Source: Annona cherimola
Lineage: Eukaryota; Streptophyta; Magnoliopsida; Magnoliales; Annonaceae
Length of the DNA: 64,000 bases
Reading direction: 5' to 3'
Assembly: GCA_030490835.1 (NCBI GenBank)
Contig: CM059977.1
Location: 11,436,765 to 11,500,764, forward strand
The notes beneath the pieces were generated by a model. The model was not told where the DNA came from and did not search any database. It saw only the letters and a program-made list of their open reading frames with translations. Positions 23,001 to 31,568 of this stretch are shown piece by piece (the first letter of the stretch is position 1; each line of letters opens with the position of its first letter). A program made the position numbers and the translations under genes.

Positions 23001-26000
23001 ATGTGAAGTTTTTTTTAAAAAATGATAAAAATGTGTTTTTAATTTTCTTATAAATGAATATATGGGGGCTATTCTGGTCGGGAAATGAGTATATGGGGAC
23101 TATTTTGGTTGAGACATGGTCGGCTCACTCTAACTTTATTTTTAAATTCAGGTCAGATTTTTTAGCTTGCCCCTATCCTAGGTCGTAAAATAAGCTAGTT
23201 AAAAAATAGGTCAATTTCCATAAAAAAAAAGGTCAGGTGCTGCTTGGTTGGTCGAGGCATTCGGTAGCAATGCCTTGGTCGGGGGTTCGATCCCTTGCTT
23301 CACCCCTTGTGGACGTCCCATGGGCATGTGAGAGTCGTGAGTCTTCCGTGTAAGGAGTTTTCATCTCTTATTTACTGATGTAATTTTTTGGCCTTGATAC
23401 GCAATATGAGATGGAAACAATCTATGACATTGTAAGTAAAGATTCCAAAATAGAACAACAAAAAAAGGGTTAGGTTAGGGGTAAGTCATAGGTTGACACG
23501 ACCCAATTTGCACCCCTGTCTTTGGTCCTTCACAAGTTACTTCTATTTTATCATTGATTGGATTGATTCACCCAATATCCACTAAGAGACCTTAGTGATT
23601 AAAAGACGAAATATGTCCAAGCTTTAAATATGCTTTTTTCTTTTCTTTCTTTGAGAAATGATCCTGTTATCCCGGACTAATCAAATGTCTTGTTTAGCCC
23701 ATCTCAAAAAACTCATTCACAACATTTTTTTTTTTTGCTTTTTTTTTTATACATTTGTTTATCGAAGTATATTTAACATGTGATATGTGTATATATATTT
23801 TTTGAAATTTTTAAACATATATGTGGATATGTGTATTTAAAATACTCCTATCTTTAAAAATCTCAAAAAAATATATACTAATATCCAAAAATGGTAAAAC
23901 TTGATTTATATTTTAAATACACTTAGATAAACAAATGTATAAAGAAAAAAAAAAATTGTAAATGAGTTTTTTGATGTGGGCTAAATAAGACATTTGTTTA
24001 GCTCAAGATAACAAGATCATTTCTCATGTGGGTTGTGAATCATGCACACAATTGGGGTATGAAAGTAGGGTGATTGGTGACTGGTTAGCATTTCATCAAA
24101 TTAATTAGTATACTATTCATTCCTATACTAAAAGTGAAGAAGGAAAAACAGAAAAATAGAAAGGAATAAAGCAGTCTTCAAGAAAGGCTTGTTGATACTC
24201 TCTTGCGGTGTTGTGAAGATTCAGCATTTACTTTCTTAAATGCTAGGAAGTGATCTGACAAACGATGTGGAGGAAGTAGTGTACCATACTAGGCATGTGA
24301 GAATCTCTTGAAGGCTGGAGGATGATTGATGGACACATGTGAATCCCATATGCTTGTGCCTCAGTGATCAAGCTGGTCAACTTATTATTAGCCCCCCATA
24401 ATGAGTTTATGATCTTATTAGTCTGGGTTAACATAAGCTTATATTAGTCCAAGATAAAAGGTGTACTTTTTTTAAAAAAAAAATTGTTCCTTTTTCGTGA
24501 AAATATTTTTCCAGAGTATATTTAACTAACTTATCAAATTTTATAATATTTGGATGTCCATAAATATATATATATATATGATTTTCAAAAATAACATCAT
24601 TTTTTTTTTTTTTTTTTTTGATTTGCCAGAGCACCCCGCTCAATGGCAACCGCTGGAGCCAGAGCACCCCGCTCAATGGCATCCGCTGGAGATGGGGCTT
24701 GAATCCCGGTCGGTGGGCACGAAACCCACACGCGAAACCAACTGCCCTATGGGCAGGTTCGCAAAAATAACATCATTGGGAGGGTGAAAATGACTTAAGT
24801 ATCCCCAAAATATTGATTTTTGAAATTAAAAAAAATATATACACATCCAAAAATTGTAAATTTGGTAAATAAATTTAATATACTTGGACAAATATTTTCA
24901 TGAAAAAAAGAACTAATTTTTTTTTTTTGAAGAAACAACTTTTAGCATGATTCATGAAACAAAATTATCATTTTTAGATTTTTTGCATTTTATTTTTGTA
25001 ACTTATCAAATTTTATAATATTTGGATGTCCATAAATATATATGTGATTTTCAAAAATGAGACCCGATCGTGTGCAGTCGGACTGCACTGTAATTACGAT
25101 GCAGTCCGCTGTAAAATGGACCCCACACATGTTAGATTGTAATGAAACTTTATACACTCATTTATCCATATATAAATCATACTTTAGACGGTTTAGATGT
25201 TGAAAAAATCACTTTAAACTTGATATTTACATTAAACTATTTTATTACGTTGATTTTGCACCATTTTAAGATGGGGACTATATACATGTTGGATTTGGAT
25301 GAAAATTGGTATGCTATTAAAGTGAACAATTCTAAATACAATGGGTGAGGTGGATTTTTCATTTATGATCAGGTGGGGCCCACAGTGCATGGACTGCACG
25401 GTGCAGTCGCATGCACTGGAATAAATCCCATCAAAAATAACATCATTGGGAAGGTGAAAATGACTTAAGTATCCCCAAAATATTGATTTTTGAAATTAAA
25501 AAATATATATACACATCCAAAAATTGTAAATTTGGTAAATAAATATAATATACTTGGACAAATATTTTCACGAAAAAAAGAACTAATTTTTTTTTTTTTT
25601 TTGAAGAAACAGCTTTTAGCATGATTCATGAAACAAAAATTTATCATTTTTGGATTTTTTGCATTTTATTTTTGTAATTTCAAAAATCAATAGCTTTACC
25701 CTCATAAATGGGGGATGAAAACTATGGATTTTTTGAAATTGTAAAAAAATATTCACAAAAACCCAAAAATAATGAATTTTGATATATATAAATATTACAT
25801 ATAGACACACATAAAAATGAAAACAAATAACAACAAAGGCAAGAACCATAAGCATATATTGAGATTTCAATACATACATATGCATTGGATTATTACCTCA
25901 TCCAAAGTTGTAAAATTTGGTAAATGAGTTAAATATAATTGGAAAAATATTTTCATGAAAAAATAACTATATTTTTTTTTAAAAAAAAAAAATCTTTAGC

Positions 26001-26460
26001 TTGGATTCGATCATAACGCATGATTATGCTTGGATGGTCTGCAGCCCAGCTCCCTTTTTGGTCACTACATTCGTCTTGCAGTGCTTTTTTTTTTTTTTTG
26101 TTTTAAAAATTTTATCCGAGGGTTCACTACCCCTGGACCAGCTGTCACAGTGTTTAAACCCTGGCCTTCGAGCATGATGCACGGATGTGCTCCCGATGGC
26201 GCTAGGGTTTGGTCGTGGTGTATGGTGTATTTTTGGCACGTCCTTGAGTCTTCAATCCCTCATTCTAGTTCAGTGTATTCCTTGTTGCACTACCTCGCAG
26301 TTTTGGCCTTGCCTATCTTAACACGAGCATTATTTTTGAATTGAGCAGGTCTGAGTTTATATTTATCAATCCAAACTCCAAAGGGCAGTGCGGCTGTGGG
26401 GAATCCTTTATGACATCAAGTCCTGCTGGAGCTGCTAATTCGAAGCCTAAAAGCAGTTAA
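20086..26460 (+). CDS. ISCA1: Iron-sulfur assembly protein IscA-like 1, mitochondrial
   Basis: An A-type carrier that delivers Fe-S clusters, mainly 4Fe-4S, to mitochondrial apoproteins. Exons: 20086-20278, 22485-22602, 26349-26460. They join in phase into 423 nt, giving 140 aa, a normal length for the plant protein. A basic N-terminus (about residues 1-25) could act as a short presequence. The core reads [20 protein letters not shown], then DPKALMHVIGTKMDFVDD, then FINPNSKGQCGCGESF. The three invariant cluster ligands are Cys54, Cys118 and Cys120. The start at 20086 fits the family length, but the same frame is open from an ATG at 19972. Intron 1 is 2.2 kb and intron 2 is 3.7 kb and packed with transposable elements. 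All introns are GT-AG. It is not the plastid CpIscA type, judged by sequence and length. Confidence 0.96.
20279..22484 (+). other. ISCA1 intron 1
   Basis: A 2.2-kb intron between N-Y-A and DEKGKF. Apart from a 9-nt repeat near 20978-21006 (three units containing TTTCCATTC) I see no recognised element or gene. Confidence 0.75.
22688..23518. mobile_element. Possible degenerate TIR element with a nested SINE
   Basis: Starts with GGGTGCTAATCAAG and ends with AATTTGCACCCCTG. Reverse-complementing the end gives GGGTGCAAATT, a weak terminal inverted repeat. The interior is AT-rich with phrases such as TTGGGTTAATTTT. A SINE (23230-23460) lies inside near the right end. The family was not identified, and the boundaries are tentative. 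Confidence 0.35.
23230..23460 (+). mobile_element. tRNA-derived SINE
   Basis: A box A-like segment GCTTGGTTGGTCGAGGCA (near 23242) is followed about 35 bp later by a strong box B, GGTTCGATCCC (23284-23294). The 3' half is unrelated to tRNA and ends in an ACAACAAAAAAAG tail. The layout is that of a plant SINE. The tail and 3' phrase resemble the element at 50962-51178. It sits in ISCA1 intron 2. Confidence 0.65.
23653..24025. mobile_element. Foldback MITE (373 bp) in ISCA1 intron 2
   Basis: The left end reads GAGAAATGATCCTGTTATC and the right end GATAACAAGATCATTTCTC. The inverted match continues inward through GACTAATCAAATGTCTTGTT / reverse-complemented AGCTAAACAAATGTCTTATT and then through a T-rich/A-rich pair. 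At least 110 bp on each side can pair, and probably about 150. No coding sequence. Superfamily unknown. Confidence 0.8.
24601..24762 (-). mobile_element. SINE with target-site duplication and internal 33-bp repeat
   Basis: Read on the - strand it has a box A-like segment (near TAGGGCAGTTGG), a box B-like GGGATTCAAGCCC and a poly(A) tail (19 T on the + strand at 24601-24619). It is flanked by identical 14-15 bp copies of AAAAATAACATCAT (24587-24600 and 24763-24776), a clear target-site duplication. Two 33-bp direct repeats (24625-24657 and 24658-24690) lie between box B and the tail. Confidence 0.85.
25059..25430 (+). mobile_element. hAT-like MITE (372 bp) with hairpin ends
   Basis: Flanked by an 8-bp duplication, TCAAAAAT (25051-25058 and 25431-25438), the size typical of hAT elements. 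The empty site is visible in the neighbouring duplicated block. The left end contains GTGCAGTCGGACTGCAC (7-bp stem). The right end contains a longer near-perfect hairpin (about 25383-25418). The interior has GTGGGGCCCAC and an AATACAATGGGTGAGGTGGA phrase found in diverged relics elsewhere in the window. Confidence 0.75.
25677..26070 (+). other. AT-rich element debris in ISCA1 intron 2
   Basis: Contains phrases shared with the duplicated block just upstream, such as AAATTTGGTAAATGAGTTAA and ATATTTTCATGAAAAAATAA. It is probably the remains of another foldback element of the same group. No coding sequence. Confidence 0.5.
26080..26215 (-). mobile_element. Possible SINE (minus strand)
   Basis: A T-run (26083-26099) precedes a GC-richer stretch, the pattern expected for a SINE inserted on the - strand. 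Box B is poor (a GCCAGGGTTTAAAC-like segment), and no target duplication was found. Confidence 0.3.
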
Positions 26461-26900
26461 TCGTACAAAAGAAGGGCCAAAATTCAATCGAGTTCTCAAG
26501 AGATACCGGCCAGAAAGCAGCAGCAGCACTGCTGTCTTCTTCAGCTGCTGCATTTTTCATGATTAACAAGACCTAAAGACTTGCCATTGGTGCATAACTG
26601 GTCTGGAAGGATGCGTGCGTTGTCTATAACTTCGATTTTGTCATCTGACACATCAAGGTCGAAGCCATGCCGTTGGTGCATTTGCATGTTGCAATTGTTC
26701 GTAGCAGAGGATGGTTTACAAGTACATCGATTGTGTGTGTTCTGATCAAGAAAAAGTACATCGATATGTAATTACGCTGCTGTTATTTGGAATCCATATT
26801 TAAACACGTCTCATAGATAATAAACCTTCTTTTCTAAAAGATATTTCAGTAAGTCTTTGTTTTGCATGCAATTTGTATATATATATATATATATTTTAAT
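26461..26900 (+). other. ISCA1 3' UTR region
   Basis: Sequence after the TAA stop, without open frames of note. Poly(A) signal-like AATAAA lies near 26819. An (AT)n run of about 20 bp sits at 26877-26896. Confidence 0.45.
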
Positions 26901-26918
26901 TACGTTGGGTTATAATAG

Positions 26919-27005
26919 AGAGCACGCTCCGGCCAGCACTTGCAACCGGAATCAACACTTACGCACCCGCATGTCATGCCACTAAGCTATGCTTCGGTTG
27001 ACATA
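26919..27005 (-). mobile_element. SINE fragment (minus strand)
   Basis: Read on the - strand: TAGCTTAGTGGCATGAC matches a tRNA box A. About 30 bp later GTGTTGATTCCGGTT resembles a degenerate box B. It is followed by an AT-rich tail ending in the (AT)n run. A tRNA-derived SINE relic is the likely origin. Confidence 0.5.
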
Positions 27006-27499
27006 ATGTATTCTTCTTTGATACATACATTTATTTGTTTATCTTTAGGCTTAAAGCAGTAATGCAGGAATCATGTTTGGTCTTTCAATTTAGAACTGAA
27101 AAAAAAGGTCAATGAGTTAGTTCTGTCCATCGGATTTTGCATCAACACAATAATTGTTCTAGCCATATATCCGCAAACAGCAGTTGTTACTAGCCAAAAT
27201 TCCTGAAACTTTGTGGATGGACAATCCTAGCTATGCAAGTTGATTGATAACCAACTTACGGAAAATATGCCAAGTCGAAGACAACACGGCAGGTTGGTTG
27301 GTCTGTTGGTTGGGCGAAATCAGAAGCTTGTGTCCTGGCTTGGTGGCCAAATTCAGGGCCTACTGGAGCTTTCCAGACATCTCTCATGTTTAGGTGCGGC
27401 AGCATCAGCATTAGCTCTGGCAGATTCCCTGCAACTCGAATATTCTAATTGTCCAACTTCCCAAAATTGCGGGGTGTCAAATTCATGGCCATGGAACCA

Positions 27500-27710
27500 A
27501 CACAACAGCTTGGATAATTCGTTCATGTGCTGCTGTGCGTAGGTTCGAATTCCACCGGATGAGATTTTCAGCCCATTCGTAATTTGGGAGTTGTAGTATT
27601 CGGGAGCTTATTGTCTCGCTTTGAAAAGATTGTAAGAATTCTCTCATTGTCTAATTGTAAACTGAGTTGAGATATAATGTAAACACACTAATTAAAAAAA
27701 TACATTGATG
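27500..27710 (+). mobile_element. SINE-like sequence
   Basis: A perfect box B, AGGTTCGAATTCC, at 27541-27553, with a weak box A-like CAGCTTGGATAATTCG some 35 bp earlier. The 3' part ends in GAGTTGAGATATAATG and a short A-rich tail, similar to the 3' part of the SINE at 50962-51178. No target duplication seen. Confidence 0.45.
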
Positions 27711-27780
27711 GCCATGGAGTTTTAAAATACATTGTCTCTCACACCCCCTCCACCCAGGAGACTACCTGCTCCTACTTTTT

Positions 27781-27890
27781 TTTTTTTTTTTTTTTGGGCC
27801 GAAAATCCCATCGGGAATTCGAACCCGCACCGACAGCGCGACGCAGTATTTGCGTCGCTGTCGGTGACCAACCGAGCTAGCCTTGGTTAG
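27781..27890 (-). mobile_element. tRNA-derived SINE with a GC-rich internal hairpin
   Basis: On the - strand: box A TAGCTCGGTTGGT (27868-27880), box B GGTTCGAATTCC (27815-27826), then a poly(A) tail (T-run on + ending at 27796). Between the boxes is a 15-bp stem (27830-27866, built on ACCGACAGCG) in place of the normal tRNA arms. Box spacing is close to that of a real tRNA. Confidence 0.75.
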
Positions 27891-27910
27891 TTTAGTTGGA
27901 CTTTTTTGAG

Positions 27911-28431
27911 AGGCTTTTCATAAATATACTCACCATCTCGGGCCTTAATTGTAAATATACATGCTACATTTTTAAATTTTCAAATATATTTATTATGTTT
28001 GTAGTTAATTTCAAAAATGTTCATTCTATTAAAAACCGTTAGTTAAAATTTTTAAATGCCCAAAATACCCTTATTATAAAATAATAATAAAAGAAAGAAA
28101 ATAGAAAGAAAATGAAATTAGGGTTCTTTAAATTTGGAGCTCATGTCAAATTAGGATATGAATTAGGATATGAGTAAATTATAACATTCAAATTTTCAAT
28201 CTTATCTTAACTAACGGCGTTGATGAAATTAGTTATTCAAATCTAGAGCTCATGTGCAATTAGGATATAAGTGGGTTATGATATTCAAATTTTCAATTTC
28301 ATATTAACTAACGATGTTAATTTATAAATTAGCCACAATGCAAAGGCAGTTGATATATTTAGAATTTTAAGAAAGTCGAAGGTACATTTAAGGTTAGAGT
28401 TGAATATAATGGGTGCATTTAAGAAAAATGC
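27911..28431. mobile_element. Long-TIR element (Mutator-like MITE?), copy 1
   Basis: Ends are inverted copies of a TTTTCATAAATATACTCACC-like sequence. The left end runs inward through TTATGTTTGTAGTTAATTTC. The right end, reverse-complemented, starts CATTTTTCTTAAATGCACCC. The left arm also aligns with the reverse complement of the right arm of the element at 46912-47376. No transposase. The Mutator-like assignment rests only on the long TIRs. Confidence 0.55.
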
Positions 28432-28499
28432 TTTTTTTTTTTTTTTTTTTTTTTCAAATATTGGCGGCGGCTCAGTGACTTTCTCAAGCTTCAAAAGCA

Positions 28500-29240
28500 T
28501 GCTAGCGGGTGAGCATCAGATTCCATGAGCTGTCCGATGATGCTGCCGCTGCTTTTGCGGTGAGCGTCACGCATCCACAAAATAAATAGTTAAAAAGCAT
28601 TCATCTACGATAGAGGACGATAAAATTCTCTCCGTTAAATAATATTGTTTTCACATTCACTTTCGAAATTTTTTTTTATTTGGATAGGCGCAAGTGTAAT
28701 AATGGCTCGGCAGCAGCTTCTTTGCTTTCTCAGCCAACCCGTCTCGCACACGTGCGACCAGACTGCTCTTACGAAGTGCAGACGTCGCTGGACGTTCCTG
28801 GGACAAGTGCGCGAGGCATGGCCCGAGTTTCTTGGGTATTAATATCCAGTTATCCAAATCGTTTTACATTGTCAATCCATGTTTTGGTACAAAGGAGTTA
28901 TATAAGACGGTACCCGCGTACCACTGACCCTCGAGTATTAACTTAGAATCCACTCCGTGTTGCAATTATTTTGCTTAATTAACTTACCAAGTTTCCTCCA
29001 AATTAGACAATCGAGTTGGCCCTATCAGCAACAAAGTGTAAAACACAGTTTAATTTATGTACTAATTTCAAAAAAAATTTGATTTAATATCTGAAACCGT
29101 TTGAAATATTCTTTCTATATTTATTATATAAATTATTATGATATTTTAATGCATCTGTAAATATGTCTTAACATTGTCTATAATTTACCGATGAATGTAT
29201 ACGATTTTAAGTGGCTACGGCCTACCTAAGATTTCACCCA
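28500..29240. other. Spacer between ISCA1 and the F-box gene
   Basis: Mixed-composition sequence without a recognised gene or repeat family. The overlapping 65-88-codon frames near 28650-28950 on both strands have no recognisable product. Confidence 0.6.
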
Positions 29241-29296
29241 AATGTGCGTGCGCATTTTTTTTTGGCCTTTATTTTACTCCACCATGTTTAAGACGG

Positions 29297-29332
29297 CACG
29301 TGTGAGGTGAGTGAAGCCTTAAATCTCACGTG
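29297..29332. promoter_or_regulatory. Pair of G-boxes upstream of the F-box gene
   Basis: Two perfect CACGTG cores at 29297-29302 and 29327-29332, spaced 30 bp start to start. They lie several hundred bp before the probable transcribed leader of the F-box gene. Function inferred from the motif only. Confidence 0.4.
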
Positions 29333-30972
29333 CGAGAAAGCCTTAGCCTTCTGTATTGGAGGAGGAGGAAGATTTGGTTTCCTCGGTCGCGAAAGACACG
29401 AAGTCTTTGTATCCTCCTGGCCGCCGATTGTTCACTGAAAAATCGGCTGTTTCTATCCACTGCATAAATATTATATTTTCCCCACTTCTCCGAATAGTCC
29501 TCATATTTTTCTAAGGTTTTTCAGTTTCAATTTTCTAAAAAATAAATCCATACCGTTAAAAAGATAATTTGCAAAGTAAAAATAATTTATTTTTGACCTA
29601 TTTTAAAAAATAGTTTATTTATATAAATTCCAAAAATAAAAGAAATCTTCATTTTGAAATAGTAAAATAAATCTATTATAACGGTTACCTATTGGCTCAG
29701 GCACTGCAACGGACAGAGGTGCATACGTCGCGACTGAGAAAAAGCACCCAGCCCGCCGGCCATCCCTTGACCTTTTCTCCTCCGAATATGTCTAATTCTT
29801 TTTTAAAAAAATAAAAATAAAAATAAAAATAAAAATAAAGAAGAGGAGGGGTTGGGAAATTACTACCTTACCCCTTTTCTTCACAACCATCCCAAAATCT
29901 CCCAAAAATTCGTCTTCCCATCATCAGTTTCATCCCTGTCTGTGTCTGTAGCAGGTACGGCTTCAATCATTCTTGTTTTTTCTCCCTTTTTTCAAGGACA
30001 AGATGAGAAGATTCTCATTGCGTTCCTAGGGTTCTTCTTTCTATCATACTCCGCTGATTGATTGCCTCTTCTTTTTGTATTTTAGTGTCGGATAATGTCA
30101 TTGAGGTATGTGTTAATAGCTGCCAGATTCCAGTTCGGTTGGATTTGCTGCAGTAATTTCTTTTATTTCCTTTTTATCTTCTTCTTTTGGAAATTTGATT
30201 TCGTATGGAAAGAAACGGTTTTTTGGCGTCTGCTGTTGTCTCGAGGTGTCCTTTTGATTTTCGGACGAAACCCCTCGTTTTAGATTGGAAATTTGAATGA
30301 CTTTTATGGGTTAGATTTCGTTTCTTTTCTTGTCTGTTTTGTTTTTTAATCGTTGGATTCATGAGGAATTGGTTTGCTCCAATCATTTGGAATGTAGAGG
30401 TGCTTGCATATTTTGATTTCCTAAGATTTTCTACGGGTGTTTGGAGTTTTTCCTTTATATTTTAGTTCTCTCAGTTTCTTTCAATCGTTGGGTCCAAGGT
30501 TATATGGATATGCTTAGTTACGGTATTTGGTCTGCGATTCTGAAACTTAGATGCTGGATTTCATTTTTGTTTGACATTCCATTCAGGTGCGCTAGAGTTC
30601 GTGCGTAGCATCTCGAATTTTTTTTTTAGGAATAGAATTTCTCAAATTTGAGTAGCTTTCTGGAGATTGGATATCTAGAGAACCCAATAGTAGGCCTAAA
30701 TATACTTTTAGTTTCCTATTTATATGAGCTTGAAGGATTTGTTTTCATATGGCAAAAGGAGAAAATGATGGAATGGAACCGGATGACCAATGGTTCATTA
30801 ATGGGCTGAACAATTCCTAGATGGCTCGTTTCTGATTTTCATGGAGTACAAAGGCATATAATTCTCTGTAATTATTTTTTCTTCTCTATTATCTAACAAT
30901 GATTAGCATTGGAAATGGAGTTACCTGGAATTCTGAGCATAATACTGATGTGTTGTCTGCTTCGGTTGTTTA

Positions 30973-31005
<33 letters not shown>

Positions 31006-31012
31006 TGTTGTT

Positions 31013-31038
31013 GTAGTAGTAGTAGTAGTAGTAGTAGT
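31013..31038. repeat. (TAG)n microsatellite
   Basis: Eight to nine GTA/TAG units in a row, 20 bp after an (AT)n run (30972-30994), in the leader intron of the F-box gene. Confidence 0.9.
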
Positions 31039-31102
31039 GTTATTATTATCATCATCATCTTGTTTGAACATGCTAGCAAATAGTTGTTTTGTTGTTTATT
31101 TC

Positions 31103-31333
31103 TTCAGTCATGGAAACTGAGAAAAGACAGCTGTTTGAATTCTCTCTGAAAAACTGTCTGATAATTTTGATTAATCAATTCTTGAGAATTGTTTAAGCAA
31201 TCATCTTAAACATTTATTGCTTCAGTCATGAAAACTGTGAAAGATAGCTGTTTGAATTCTCTCTGAAAAACTGTCTGATAATTTTGATTAATCAATTCTT
31301 GAGACTTGTTCAAGCAATCATCTTAAACATTTT
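31103..31333 (+). repeat. 118-bp tandem duplication in the F-box leader
   Basis: Two copies start TTCAGTCATG at 31103 and 31221. They share GCTGTTTGAATTCTCTCTG and CAATCATCTTAAACATTT with only a few differences. It is a recent local duplication. Confidence 0.85.
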
Positions 31334-31568
31334 GGCCTTAAAGTTCTAGAAGTCTAATAAACACTTGCTCCTTTTTTTCTTATGAAAAACGCAGGTGTTG
31401 GATGGCACACACTATAACAACTTTGTTATCATGTCGTTCCTTTGGAAATTTGTTGGGAGTAGTTTTTGTGCCTCTTTAATGAATAGCTGGCATGCAAAGT
31501 TCATTTCGTCTGATTAAATCTTCAAGACTGGACTCCTTTTGACTTTATTTGACCATAGTCTATTGGAT

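Larger units (their letters stand above)
24527..25676 (+). repeat. Tandem duplication of a ~297-bp AT-rich block, each copy interrupted
   Basis: Copy 1 is 24527-24998 and copy 2 is 24999-25676. Both start TAACTTATCAAATTTTATAA and end TTGCATTTTATTTTTGTA. Removing the SINE plus its target duplication from copy 1 and the MITE plus its target duplication from copy 2 leaves about 296 and 298 bp, which match throughout. The block itself resembles a foldback element: its right part, reverse-complemented, contains CATGAAAATATTTGTCCAAG, similar to sequence at 24494-24515. Confidence 0.85.
29850..31568 (+). other. Probable 5' leader and leader intron of the F-box gene
   Basis: A C/T-rich stretch (29865-29953), typical of plant 5' UTRs, ends TGTAGCAG before GTACGG. 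A second possible small exon ends ATTGAG before GTATGT (30104). A CGCAG acceptor occurs at about 31390-31394, before the last 174 bases of leader. I infer a spliced 5' UTR, but the exact junctions are uncertain. The interval also holds (AT)n at 30972-30994, (TAG)n at 31013-31038 and a 118-bp tandem duplication. Confidence 0.4.

Noticed and set aside
23242..23300. Functional tRNA gene near 23242
   Set aside because: Box B is perfect, but there is no acceptor stem pairing, and the sequence continues into a SINE 3' body.
25381..25430. Helitron 3' end (terminal hairpin)
   Set aside because: The hairpin is near the end, but there is no CTRR terminus. An 8-bp target duplication is visible, which fits hAT-like transposition instead.
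26030..26344. 104-codon open frame in ISCA1 intron 2
   Set aside because: It spans a T-run and a possible SINE, and has no recognisable product.
27240..27542. 100-codon open frame ending in CCCA
   Set aside because: No family recognised, and its 3' end overlaps a SINE-like box B region.
27814..27880. Functional tRNA gene on the - strand
   Set aside because: Box A and box B are good, but the cloverleaf is replaced by one hairpin and a poly(A) tail follows, so it is a SINE.
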